Assembly (NCBI GenBank): GCA_021234155.1 | Contig: JAJEKV010000063.1 | Span: forward strand, 2,454,388-2,518,387 | Origin: Isoetes taiwanensis | Taxonomy: Eukaryota; Streptophyta; Lycopodiopsida; Isoetales; Isoetaceae | Direction: 5' to 3' | DNA length: 64,000 nt | Shown here: positions 1-11,386 of the stretch, piece by piece | Layout of the letters: every line of letters begins with the position of its first letter | Position numbering within the stretch: the stretch's first letter is position 1 | The notes under the pieces: model-generated | What the model was told of the DNA's origin: nothing | The model's database searches: none | What the model saw: the letters and a program-made list of their open reading frames with translations, nothing else | Made by a program: the position numbers and the translations under genes

Positions 1-95
1 AGTAATTCATCATGATGTAATAATTGCCTATTGCTTGACCTGAGAATATGAACTTGACCTGAAACTGATCTAAATCGATTTCCTAACCTAAACCT

Positions 96-362
96 AAACC
101 TGAACTTGCGAAATGAAGAAAGGATTTCCTGACTTAAACCTGAATCTGCGAAATCAAGAACCGATTTCTTCAGATTCGATGCTTCATATTTTTCTCATAT
201 TCGATTTGCTACAGAATCGATGGAAGGAAGGAAACCTGCAAAGAAAAACCTTGTTTGCAAAGAAAAATATCGAACCTTGTTTTTTGTTTGATGGAATCTT
301 GTTTATCGATGGAAGGAAGGAAACCTGCAAAGAAAAACCTTGTTTGCAAAGAAAAATATCGA
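96..362. repeat. Short direct repeats at the left edge
   Basis: Two direct-repeat systems lie here. The first has a 40-bp period with copies starting at 96 and 136 (both contain TGCGAAAT then AAGAA). The second is a 58-bp unit at 216-273 repeated almost perfectly at 305-362 (period 89), containing GGAAGGAAGGAAACC and AAAGAAAAATATCGA. Small open frames cross the copies on both strands, but they follow the repeat and resemble no family I know. The rest of 1-585 shows no gene. Confidence 0.8.
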
Positions 363-585
363 CAGAAGGAAAGCTGCGGGTCCACAAAAAACAAGGTGAT
401 GCGCACGAGGGGTTGCCCTCTGATGGCTCGAGGTTGTGGTTTCATGGGTTCTGTTTCGTTCTTTTGTGCTATTCATTGAGATGGTTGTATGTGTTGTTCT
501 ATCATGTAGTGACACAAATTGACACAAATTAACACAAATTGACTGAGTTCATGTGATTGTATTGGTTCTCTAGAGTTGTAACATT

Positions 586-1036
586 TTGATCAGCATGTAT
601 GCGAAGTCTCATTCAGTTACAGAGGCACAGAATGTCTCTGACCATCTCATAATCAGAAATGTAGTCTCATGGAATGAAATGATTGCAGGATGTGTTGAAC
701 ATGGATGTGGAAAGGAAGTTCTGACCAGATGTTGTCACATTTTTTTTGGCTTAAAGTGCTATGGCAACATAGGAGCTATTGACAAGGGCCAAGAGATACA
801 TAGAAAGGTGCAGAAGGGTTTGGATAAAGACTGGTTTGTGGGCACCACATTGATTGACCTTTATGCCAAATTTGGCTTGCTGTCAGAGGCACATGAAGTT
901 TTTAATAAGCAGGAATTTAGGACTGTTGAGTCATGAAATGCACTTGTCTCAGGGTATCCTGACAATGGTATCTGGTATGGAAGCTTTGAGATACTTTACA
1001 CATATGCAAATGGAACAAAAGCAACAATTGGAATGA
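586..1036 (+). pseudogene. PPR (pentatricopeptide repeat) protein relic, PLS type
   Basis: The reading frame from 586 gives PPR motifs: LISMYAK-like MISMYAKSHSVTEAQNV, then NVVSWNEMIAGCVEHG, then GLDKDWFVGTTLIDLYAKFG, SEAHEVFNKQ. These match the helical repeats of plant organelle RNA-binding PPR proteins of the PLS class. The frame meets TGA at about 934, exactly where the family has Trp (expected SWNALVSGY; the sequence continues NALVSGYPDNG after the stop). PPR-like residues continue to about 1030 with another stop. There is no start context, targeting peptide or full repeat series, so this is a decayed fragment. A second, unrelated-looking PPR relic lies at 31.9-33.2 kb. Confidence 0.8.
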
Positions 1037-1352
1037 GAAAGTTGTAGACTTTATTAACCACATTTGCAGTCGAAATTGTTGTTTGAAGGCCAGCCAGCAG
1101 CCAAAAAATAAGGAGCACAAATGAGCTGACGTGCCTGTTATAATGTACAATTTTACCAATCGTGAATCCGAGATAATCAATTTGTGGAGAACTTTGGAAA
1201 GACCTAAGCCACAAAATACCAAATGGAATCTTCGTCCAAAGACCCAATGTTCGCAATGGATTCTGGACTTGCTACGACTAAAGGGGAGAATATGTATAAT
1301 CATGAGGCATGTCTTCTATAACATAAGAAAAAACTTTGTTTGCACGAACTAA

Positions 1353-1701
1353 GGGTGCCTCCCCATTAGCCTAAAAACCGACCTTCCATTTGCCATGTGT
1401 CAAACCCAGTTCCAAAAATGCCATTCCCGTTACTAACCCAAATACCTATTTCTGCTGACATGGCGAGGGCAGCCTCCCTTTTTTCGGAAGGAACAAAGAA
1501 CTTCCGAATACCCCAGTTCGGAACTCTGTTTGTCTTGTAGTGGGGATCCAGCCGGTGGGATCACCCACTGACGCACTCCTCCCAATAAAACAAAAGGAAT
1601 AGAAATTGGTTTCGATGGGAATGGTCGCATACCAATTCTTCGAAGGGAACTCGGTTATGTTGACGTGGAAACTGAGTTCCTGCTCTAATGGGGAGGCACC
1701 C
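1353..1701. mobile_element. Tourist-like MITE (PIF/Harbinger type)
   Basis: A 349-bp element with perfect 17-bp terminal inverted repeats: GGGTGCCTCCCCATTAG at 1353-1369 and its reverse complement at 1685-1701. It is flanked by the direct trinucleotide TAA (1350-1352 and 1702-1704), the target duplication expected of PIF/Harbinger-derived MITEs. The interior has no coding potential. It lies about 240 bp past the stop codon of the minus-strand receptor kinase, so it could sit in that gene's 3' region. Confidence 0.75.
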
Positions 1702-1939
1702 TAAAGCTTTATATCAAGAACAAGTTGTATCAATGTGCAAGCTGAATTCTTATGAGAATTGCAATTTAAAACAATTACGGAACCGAGGCAACAAGAATAA
1801 TATTTTAAACTCAAGCATGGTTAAAAAAACTTTTTAAGTGGTGTCAAAATTCTAAGAACAAGAAAATGACTTGGCATATTCAATTAGAGATTGCATATAA
1901 TAAGGCTGCCGTGATCGACAAGGATTTACAAGGAGATCC

Positions 1940-3729
1940 TTATCTTGCAGATGAGATGCATAAAGATTTAGATGCAAGAGCGGCCTGGGAGGAGTTAAAG
2001 GTTGTGCTAGTGCTAGGCCCCCCAAGGAACGAAATATCACTTTCAGCCATATTGACAAGAGAAGGTAGAGCTTCATCTCCTTTAAGGATATTGCAACATT
2101 TTCTCCTGCTTGGTCTCTGATGAGGATCTTCTTGGCAGCACAACAATCCTAACACTAAAACAGTTGTCAATTGAACTTTGTCAAACATAGTTTCTAAATT
2201 GGGATCTGCAACGTGCAATATATGGTGCTCTTCTTTTTTTGACCATACCCACTGAACTAAGTGTACCCCTAGGTTCACATCAACCACTTTTTTCCCAGTT
2301 GCTACTTCAAGTACCAATACTCCAAAGCTATAGACATCAGATTTTCCACTCGCCTTGCCCAGCTTAATAAGTTCAGAAGCAATGTAACCTAAGGTGCCTA
2401 TCCTGGTCATTTCCACCTCTGTTTTGTCAGAATCCAACAACTTGGCAAGCCCAAAATCACCTACATGAGGCACAAAATTACTATCTAGAAGAACATTGGA
2501 AGCCTTGATGTCTCTATGCACAACCTTTTGTTCCCATCCATGGTGAAGAAAAGAAAGGCCTTCTGCTACCCCTAGTATTATGTTATATCTCTGTCGCCAC
2601 GAAAGAACATAGGAAGGATTGAAGAGGTACTTATCCAAGCTGCCATTTTGCATATAATCATAAATCAGCAGCAACTTTCCCTTCTCATGACACCATCCTG
2701 TTAGGCTCAGAAGATTCTTGTGCCTAAAATGACTTATTACAGAAAGCTCTGCAACAAACTGCAACTCATTTTCACCAGTATTTTGGGATAAGACTTTAAC
2801 AGCTACCACAGTACCATTTGCCAAGTCCCCTTTATAGAAAGATCCAAATCCACCCTTTCCAAGTAGATTACGAGGGCTAAATTTTTTTGTAGCTGCCCCA
2901 GTTGGCTGTATGTGAAGGTAGTGATAGGAGATTGCAGGACATGCTTGGTATCTCTTTGCTTTAGTTTGCACCATAGCCAACCTACTACAAACAAAAAAAT
3001 GCATGTTAACAAAGATAATGTAGTCAATACTACCAGCATAGGCACACTTAATGTACTCTGCTTGTCTATAATAGGCTGAACTGCAGAACTATTAGTTACA
3101 GGCTGATCTGTAGAACAATTAGGCAGGGACGAATCTGAGACACTGAAATTCCATGAATATATTTTGTGCAATTCTGTATAAGCTCCTGTTGCAGCAGAAA
3201 ACCCCATATACATGGTATCTTGAATCACATCACTTAAGTTGCTGACAACATGACTAAGTGAAGCAGTTTCTGGTTTTGTTGTGGTCCTCGATAATCTGAC
3301 TTGAATTTCTTCAGTTGCAGATATGTAATCTACTCATGCAGACTTGAATTTCTTCGGTTGCAGATATGTAATCTACTCATGCAGTAAGGGTTATGCTAGA
3401 TTATTTGGGGCAACAACAAGCGCTACAGATTGCAAACTATTAATGTCTATACCAACATGGGGTTTGTTAGGATCATTGAATTCGGGATTTGGTGTAGTAT
3501 CAAATTCTACTGCAAATAACCACATGGTGTCTTTATCTGCAAACTGATTAACCATTCCTAAGCCACCACCAGCGCCATAAATGGGGGTTTCTGGCATTCC
3601 ATATGTTATGCAGAATGCCATTCCATCTCCTGGTTGGTAAGCGCCAACAAGTATGGCAATTTGGAAGGCAAAAGAAGTGCTAAATGAAAGAAGCTTATTG
3701 GGCTCACGAAGGTGAACTGCCTTTGTGTA
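1940..3729 (-). pseudogene. L-type lectin receptor-like kinase, main part (lectin C-terminal half, TM, kinase), frame-broken
   Basis: Read on the minus strand this encodes most of a plasma-membrane legume-lectin receptor kinase. The lectin part is at 3729-3391 (SFSTSFAFQI, QPGDGMAFCITYG, WLFAVEFDT, HVGIDINS) and continues at about 3340-3120 (YMGFSAATG, IYSWNF). A membrane segment follows (MLVVLTTLSLLTCIFLFVVG, about 3030-2970) and then a complete kinase domain: LLGKGGFGSFYKG loop, VAVKVL lysine, VVHRDIKASNVLLD catalytic loop, DFGLAKLL, and GTLGYIASE where the usual APE is ASE. Stop at 1940. Damage: a 43-bp tandem duplication (3298-3383) shifts the frame; a single-base loss near 2905 separates FTYSQLG from AATKKFSPRNLLGKG; another frame break lies near 3390; and an LTR element splits the lectin domain at 3729. 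The family senses ligands outside the cell and often acts in defence or development. The remaining N-terminus is at 12991-13205. Confidence 0.9.
3298..3383. repeat. 43-bp tandem duplication inside the lectin coding region
   Basis: Two adjacent 43-bp copies (3298-3340 and 3341-3383) differ at one visible base. Each encodes V-D-Y-I-S-A-T-E-E-I-Q-V on the minus strand. Because 43 is not a multiple of three, the duplication breaks the reading frame of the receptor kinase. Confidence 0.9.
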
Positions 3730-5315
3730 TGTGACGCTCCCTGAATATATACGACCCCCGGCCGTATACATACGGGGACTTTCCCCTCCCATGGCGACCA
3801 TCTCGCCGTGAGCAGGGCCTTCTGTCTATCCCGGGCCATCTATGGAGAGATGCCCGAGTGAAGGACACGGAGGGGTCATTCGGCCCACGCTTTCAATGGG
3901 GCTCCTATGTCGCGGAAGCGTGAATACATGTTAGCACACAGCACAAATATATATATAAATAACCACCACGAAGGGTGGAACATCCATCCAAATACCCACG
4001 GCAAAGAATATGCATCTAATCCTAAGGAAAACACCCAAAACCCATGGTTCTACCCCGGTTCAGACTCCTGTGAGGATAGACTGACGGCTCGGTCTCAAGA
4101 AATCAGCCAGACAGGTATAACCCGGGCGTTATCGGCATAGAACATCGGCTAGGGTTGTCCACTCCATCCGCCCCTCCTGTGCACACTTTGCAGATGGGTC
4201 GATTCACGCTATGGCGTCACTATAGCCTTCCGGAGACGCAGACTCAAGGTATCACCCTTCGAGCCTGCTCCAGGGTTCATGAAGCCCTAGTCCGATGAGG
4301 CAGGTCAGGGAAGTGTCCCCTTCCAGGATCGCAGTGGTTCCATGGGTGAGCTAGAGAATACGTGCCGCATCGGCCCCCCCGTCATCCGCACAGACTTACT
4401 CACCCTAAATCTACTCAAAGTGCAAGGTGCCTCATACGGGTCACACCTCTACACCCAGGGAGTGTCAGACCCATACCCGGCCCTCTACGTGACGGCTATC
4501 GCCCTAGCCCATCAGGAGTCTCAGGAGCCTTTTATGTTCGTGCAAGACCCCACCCCCACTTCACCACTGCGTCCCTTCTTTGGTGCTAAGCCAATCCATA
4601 GCATCTATGACCCGGTGGTCTCTTGTACACAGGCCGCATCTAATGGGATAATACAGGGCTCTATCTAGGAGCATACTATCAGAGGTCTCTTCCCCCCTTA
4701 ATTCCCCCGTTTCAAGGGCAATACTTATGAAAAGAACTATCAATCCATCATTCATGAGCAAGTATCGAATCAGAGATAAAGAGAACTCACCTTTGCAATC
4801 AAGGGTTAGTTCCTACAATTAAAGCACAGAGGGAACACAGAGAAACAGAAGAAATACACACAACAAATGCCCAACAGGGGCGCTATCCTACAGATAACAC
4901 AGCTAAGCTACAGACTAACCGTCGAATCGGGCTTGGGATGGCTCCATCTCGATTTGCTGAAGGGTGCCTGGCTGCTGCTCCTCCTCCCCCATCTCCAATT
5001 GCTTTTTTATTCGAATTGGAGCACAAAAGCCCTAATTTGGGTGTCCAAAATGGAAACCCTGCCTTGCCCAATCGATTTGGGCCAGGTGGCAGCTCCGGGT
5101 TGGCTAATATTAACTAATTTGGTATTTTAGGCCCTTTTAATATTATATTAAGCCTTAAATTCGAATTAGGGTTTAAGGTTAGGTTTCCACCTTTATAATT
5201 TAATTATTAACATAGCTAACCTTAGCTTATGAATAATTAATGTGCCATTAATTATTCATAGTGACGTGTCACGTATTTATACTTAAAAAGGCGTATAAAT
5301 ACGTGGAACGTCACA
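3730..5315 (-). repeat. LTR, left copy (3' LTR of the element)
   Basis: This 1586-bp direct repeat matches 11387-12990 along its length. Differences cluster near 4105-4140, 4370-4400, 4490-4520 and 4670, the last being a roughly 14-base indel. It contains small open frames on both strands that appear identically in both LTRs; these belong to the repeat and are not genes. An AT-rich stretch near 5130-5300 includes paired TATTTATAC / GTATAAATA boxes just inside the 5' end of the LTR as the element reads. Confidence 0.92.
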
Positions 5316-5327
5316 TTCTCCCCACCT
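5316..5327 (-). promoter_or_regulatory. Polypurine tract of the LTR element
   Basis: The minus strand reads AGGTGGGGAGAA directly before the LTR's TGTGACG, as expected for the plus-strand primer of reverse transcription. Confidence 0.85.
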
Positions 5328-8300
5328 TAAAAGTGATGCTGTCCTCAGCATCAAGACTACTCTTGCTGTGGGCAATACATCGTACCTTGGAAGGAAGTCT
5401 CCCTTCCTTAAAGAGATAGCGTGAGATTATAGGTCACACAGACTTTGTCATGTTCAAGGACTGTCAAAGTGAACAGTCAAGGTGTGTGGAAGTCTCACTG
5501 TTTTCAGAGTATAGCCAATTTTGAATTCATTCTTTTTGTACACACGTGTAATTGATTATATATTATGGACAGGTATAGACACAAGCAACTTCTATTTGTT
5601 CTTATATTATAACACGGAGTTATTAAGCTCGCACTGTTTAGTAGAAAGTGATTCTAATGATATTAACTTCTGTGTATATGCATTATATTCTCCCGTCGCT
5701 TTGCAATCCATTTAATTACAGCCAGCGCTAATTTAATTTTGTATCAGAATTTTGTTTTCCTATTTTGTTATAGTTTTGACAACCCATAAGGTCCTACCCT
5801 CAGTATTTGACATGCCCCTCACATTTAGACTTACCCTTTAATACAATTATATCGTACTGTATCTGACACTTTTACGCCTATACTCTAATATGAACTACAG
5901 GCATACGTTCTTCATCAATTACTATTCATAACCTTCTAAGATAATCTAAGTCTCGTTATTCTCTCAGAAGTTTGTGTAAGACATACATAATTATCTCCTT
6001 TTGTTATGTTTGATTATGTGTTTAAATAGCTCCTTTTAATTATCTTTAACGTTTCCATACGCTCACTCTATTGTAGTCTATCTTAACCGTAGGTTATATT
6101 CACGTCGGTACACCTTTGAATTACTTATTCATATTATTATTATTTCCATAAATTTATCACACATACAGATACTCTTATATTTACAGGTACATCTCACAGA
6201 TACATTCGACATAACTGGTACCGCCCGGGTCGCTATCTGGCAGTGCTATGGCCATGCAATCCTCCTGTATCACAGAAGGACAGTTGTGACTATGGTGTCC
6301 ACGGCGGAAGACATGCCTGGTCCCGCTGGAGGCTATTACATAATGATGGATATTGCCATTCCATGTAGAAGGGGACTGGATATAGTACCATATATCTGAT
6401 GGAGAAGTGGTTTATGATTATCTACCATCGACCCCGTTAGAGAGGTATTATACTAAGGTGGATCTGAATTATAAGTACCCAGCTCCTGAAAGGAAGACCA
6501 CTTCAGAAGTGTAGGTTTCGACATTTTATAGCTATTGCTACTTGAATGGAGGTATGATGCGCGGAAAGGTAGAGAATAATGTGGTATGAGGAGGCGGATC
6601 CATAAAGTACGAATTAAGGATTTATGCATATATTGCGTTTCCCAAGGAGATTGTTGTTCCTAAGGTGTGCAATAAAGACGCAAGATTATAGACGAGAAAG
6701 AAGACCACGTAACGATGTGGATATGCTTAATGATATTGGTTAAATACAGGAGCATTATGCATGATATATAAATTAAGGAAATGGCCACATCTTATGTCGG
6801 TTGGGAGCATCAAGATGCCGAATAAAAGACTGGACAATAGTGTGGAACGTAGTTGCACACAAGGTGAAGAGAAGACGACAATTGGTAGGAGCAGGCGCAA
6901 CCGACGAAAGTAATATACCCACACGACAAGTGGGAGACAAGAGGTGCTTGAAAGTTGTTGTAAACAACGTTTCAAATATAGAGAGTTTGGAATGACACGT
7001 TGAACATACGAAAGTCTGGAGTATGAACAAGGTAGGCGCCCAATGAACATCTCACCAAGGAGGATGTGCTCTGGACTTGGTATCGTGTGTGTATCCCGAG
7101 GAGTAATTCCGCGTTGGTATATATATACTAGGACCATTTAATAGTAAAACATAACTAAAAGAAGATAGGATATATACTAGAACTTTTAGTTCACATTCCA
7201 TATGAATACGGAAGTAATGACTAGAGCTTGAGGACGAAGGCAAACTAAGGCTAGTGGTGTCGAAACCACAACATGTGTATGGTACTAGATAACCAAGTTG
7301 AGGAAATAAGTTGGCCGCAAGTATGAATATAGCTAGATGCCTATGTCAACGAGTTACATATGAGTGTAGACTTAAGGTTGGTGCACACATGTTACTATAT
7401 CATATAATAACAACGTAGCGGTCTTGGATGTTGGAAGGACTTAGTAGTACCAAATATTACACTAGCGAGGATATCAAGGATGTCGATTGTGACATCCAGA
7501 TGTATGTCATATTGGAAGATGGTAGAATATTCGTACAAGGCTGGTGGCATATTACGTGACAATGTTTACAGAAGAAGCATAATGATATGCTTATATACGA
7601 AGGTATTGGGTTAAGGTATGGTCCACCAGAGATATGCACTCAAGCTATCCCAATGGTTGGAGTTGACTATCCTAAATACATCGTACTAAGGGAGATGAGA
7701 AGATTTTAAATCAATGAGAATAGCTAGAGTAAGTCTAGCATATACGGTGATGCTACATTCAAAAAAAACACCCCGAGGATGGTTGGAAGGGTGTCGAAAT
7801 AACCGATAATGAGAGCCTAGCTACTCAAAGGTTCTAGATACCAATGAATTACTTCATTGTTATAAGCTGAGAGCATTTATTTGGTTTTGGGACTAAGAAA
7901 ATGTGTAAAATATCGCATCCCCCTGATGGAAGAAAAGAAAGAGTACGACGACTTTGGCGATTATATCTTTAGGGATAACCGAGAAGAGGGCAATACATAG
8001 CAATTCCAAGTCCCGATAAAAATCAAGACGAGGTGTATAGATTACAAGGGGTGAGATTATATAGACCAGTAGTCCATATATCCTAAGAGTTACCCTACTC
8101 GCGGGGAACAATTGTAGGTACGGAAGTAGAAGCTGGAGGATCCATTGCCTTGCGGCATAAACCCGTTAGAGATTAGGACTTTGAAACTCTTAAGAGGGTA
8201 AGGAATTGGATAATCATATGGCGGTGACTAACGAAGATTGAAACACTGGGTTTTCCTATTGGAAGACCAGGAGGTTTTAGTGCCTCCACTTCATTATGAG

Positions 8301-8566
8301 GGAGCCAAAGACGACAACATTCAAAGGGATCAAAAGTTGAGGTTGACATGCTAACTTAAGAAAAATAGGTTAGGTGTGACAAAACATGGCGAAACGCAAA
8401 TTAACTGAAGGAACCTTTAGAAAAGGCCTTGGACTGTGGTAGAAACCTTTGGAACTATGGCATAATCCCATGGGAAAATTATAGTTTATGTACGGGGTTA
8501 AAGTACCATAAGTTTAAATTCATCCCTTTTAGGTCAACCCCTTAGGTTAAGATACTCCATGGTGGC
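5328..8566. other. LTR element interior, left segment, no intact gene
   Basis: About 3.2 kb of retrotransposon interior. Apart from the last few pol codons at 5311-5352 (minus strand) I find no conserved retroviral-type motif on either strand. The longest open frames are about 136 codons or less and look random. The base composition is AT-rich in 5500-6200 and more balanced after that. Confidence 0.6.
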
Positions 8567-8665
8567 GTACCTTTATTGGGTGACGTGTCAGCTTATTTAT
8601 ACGTATACCGTATAAATACATGGAACGTCACATTCTCCCCCTCTTAGAAATAATGCTGTCCTCAG
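8567..8665 (-). repeat. Second, internal copy of the pol-end / polypurine tract / LTR-start junction
   Basis: This segment repeats the junction seen at about 5260-5350: GTGACGTGTCA, paired TATAAATA boxes, GGAACGTCACATTCTCCCC, then GCTGTCCTCAGCAT. On the minus strand it also encodes N-A-E-D-S-I-I-S-K-R-G-R-M-stop, a variant of the pol terminus. Only about 70-100 bp of LTR-like sequence is recognisable here. The interior therefore seems to be built from two related elements, or a nested and deleted copy. Confidence 0.75.
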
Positions 8666-11008
8666 CATTGGGGTTAGTTAAACAAATGACGGTTAATCGA
8701 AAACTGCAATAGAAGGAAGTATACATAAAAAGGAAGGTAATTCCTTATTTTCAAAGGTAATAGCATGAAAGCTTAAAACATAGAAGAGTTTAAGCACCAA
8801 GGTGCATTTGACATACTTATCATAAGAAGGTTGAAGGACCGAAGTCCGATATCAAACATCATCGTAACAAAAAGGTAACAGATGTAGATAAGATAAAAGT
8901 GGAAAAGTCGGGCCATCAGCAACCCTCTATACATGGGCAAGTTACGTACTGCTTACTGGCCTGCACATGTGAATACATCAACATGTACAAGTCCAACATA
9001 GAGTTGGCCCCTCCCCATTTGGGAAGTAGGTGGTACAGCCACATCATAAGAACTACGAAGGTTACATTTCAGCTAAGTTAGAGCAGAGCTCTAGCATCGT
9101 GGGGTGAGGATATATGTTTGTTATGTACATAGCATGTACACATACGATAAACATGCTGGAGAGGTAATCTAAGTGGCGACAGAAGGAGAGAAAAACGAGT
9201 GTATCCCAAAGTTACTGATGAAGGGTTTAGAGTATGTTCGGGATGAGCAAACAACATTCACTCCGTTGTAGGCTAAGGTATGATGTCGTAGTTGGCACCT
9301 GAAATAAATGTCAACGGCCAATAGAATGAAGCTTAAGATGAGGGGGTTGAATAGTACAATAGTACAATTCCAGGATAGGTATCAAATAGGAGTTACATGC
9401 TAAAAGTTCAAATGTGTCTTGAATAGACACCTAAGACTAGCTTTCCCACATGATCCATAGCCGGATCAGACTGAGGTGAACAGCATGGGTTACATGGAGG
9501 TGTAAGTTAGGATATATAGGACCCGAACATGGATACAAGTCCGGGTTATCTCAAACATAGGTAATTATAGAAAGGCTCACAAAATACTAGGCAGGCAGCT
9601 TGATGACTCCAGGTAATTTACGATTAATACGAAGGCTCACCTGCTCTTAGGCCATGACTATGGCTTGAACGAGTATGCCAAGTCATTGGGAATGCTACAA
9701 CAATGTGATAGCATCATGACAGAGAAAATGTAATAATTAACATTTCCAGGATGTAGGACAATGTTAACTCATAACCCCCAATGATAGGTGGGTCAACAAT
9801 AGATGGAACATATAATAGCGGCTTAAAAGCCACAAGACGATTAATGAATACGTGAAGGAGTAAATGGATTGGTGACTCTACTGAATAAAGGTCACAGCCA
9901 AAGGGTGAGATGTGTACGCTGTGGCAGGCGTAAGGGTGGGAATACTGAAAATCGTTCATAGACGTAGAAAACATATTGAAGAAGAGAAGGAATAAAGGAC
10001 CCTTATGAATGATATTTAGCAATCTGGTAACATGAAGGGTAGTCTTTGCTAACATGCAAAGGTATACCTGCGGCTTGCAAGGCAGCAAGAGCTGAAAAAC
10101 TCTTTAAAGATTTGGTGTATGGCTTAGGGAAGAAGACTTGCATGTCCTAGGACAACATGTTGAATTGAGTTCACCAAGGACATTTTTAATAAATAGATAG
10201 ATAGGTAGACAGCATTTGTACGTCAGGCCATATTGGCATCGTCCATAAGGACATATGAGGAGCCCTCAGAGACTTGAAGACAAGATCTCTGGATAGAGGA
10301 GGCCTAGCTTGCGAGGTCTTTGGGTGGTATTGTCCTTCGGAATAGTCACATGATCCCTTGGGATATGTAAGTTCATTTGCGGGCTTCAGGACGTTTAGGC
10401 ATTCAAATAATGGTTGGAAATACTTTGCCCGGATCATATCTAGATATCCTAAAAGGAGGATAGCCAACAATAGTTGGATGTCATTGGACCCTTACAGTGG
10501 AAGAACCCCAAAAGAGGGTAGGCTGCTGTCAATTTGACAGCCGTGTGGTGCAGATAACTACTCATAGCCATATAGGCGGTGAAGTTTGGTACAAAATGAT
10601 ACCAAGGTTTGTACCCAACACAAGGAAAGACCAATGAGAAGGAATATTGAAGGGTGGTAGGATCAAAGGAATCCAAACCGATGGTCTAGAGGGGTGCTGC
10701 ATGGCAGTCCCTAGTCGGTTGGACGACAAAGAGATCCTTTCTCTGGGAACTGAGACGAGTCAAGGTTTAGACACTAGAGAGAGGCAACGTTAATTAGAAT
10801 TATGTTTATAAAACATTACTTGTATAACATCGAATAAGGTCTAATATAAAGCATATGAATGTAGTATGGATTGAATCATGGCAAGGCCCCAAGAAATTGT
10901 GTTATCAAGGCATCTACCAAAGGAAAAATATAGGTCGAGGAACGCCGATAACTGGACATTGTAAAAAAGAATTTTAATTTTAATTTTTTTTTTTTTTTTT
11001 TTTTTTAA
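8666..11008. other. LTR element interior, right segment, no intact gene
   Basis: About 2.3 kb in the position of leader and gag as the element reads (minus strand). Only short frames occur and no zinc-knuckle (CCHC) motif is visible. I cannot name any protein here. Confidence 0.5.
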
Positions 11009-11207
11009 AGGTGGCGGGCACCCCCTAGCTCGACGTTGCTATGGCCGCCAGGAGCGTCCGGGTACCCCCTGCCCGCCACTTAGGGTTAGGGTTTTTTTTT
11101 TTTTTGTTATTAATTAATTAGGGTGGCGGGCACCCCCTACCTCGACGTTGCTACCGTCGCCAGCAACACCCGGGTACCCCCTGCCCGCCACTTAGGGTTA
11201 GGGTTTC
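11009..11207. repeat. Two GC-rich hairpin units with telomere-like TTAGGG, next to the primer site
   Basis: Two copies of a unit of roughly 85 bp (starting near 11010 and 11122) each begin GGTGGCGGGCACCCCCT and end GGTACCCCCTGCCCGCCAC followed by TTAGGGTTAGGGTTT. The two ends of each unit are inverted repeats of one another, so each can fold. T-runs (10985-11007, 11093-11105) precede them. In the element's orientation this lies in the leader just after the primer site. Confidence 0.75.
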
Positions 11208-11370
11208 GCACCGGGTACACATACCAATATTATACTTAAACCACGTTAAATCAATCATGACAATATCTACTACACCACCCAAATCTCATACTACTCCAAA
11301 ATCCTCGCTCACTAGCTAACGATCTAACGAGTTAGTATGTGGACAGTGCAATAGTTTGGCTTCCCAGAAC

Positions 11371-11385
11371 CATGCTCTGATACCA
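11371..11385 (-). promoter_or_regulatory. tRNA-iMet primer-binding site of the LTR element
   Basis: The minus strand reads TGGTATCAGAGCATG, the standard plant retrotransposon primer-binding site complementary to the 3' end of initiator methionine tRNA. It starts one base after the LTR. The site fixes the element's orientation as minus. Confidence 0.92.
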
Positions 11386-11386
11386 C

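Noticed and set aside
3907-4668. Open frames of 77-108 codons inside the LTRs (repeated at 11564-12436)
   Set aside because: Present in both LTRs on both strands, with no homology; non-coding LTR sequence.
11080-11207. Interstitial telomere from TTAGGGTTAGGG
   Set aside because: Only two units per site, each attached to a hairpin unit inside a retrotransposon leader. This is part of the element, not telomeric DNA.
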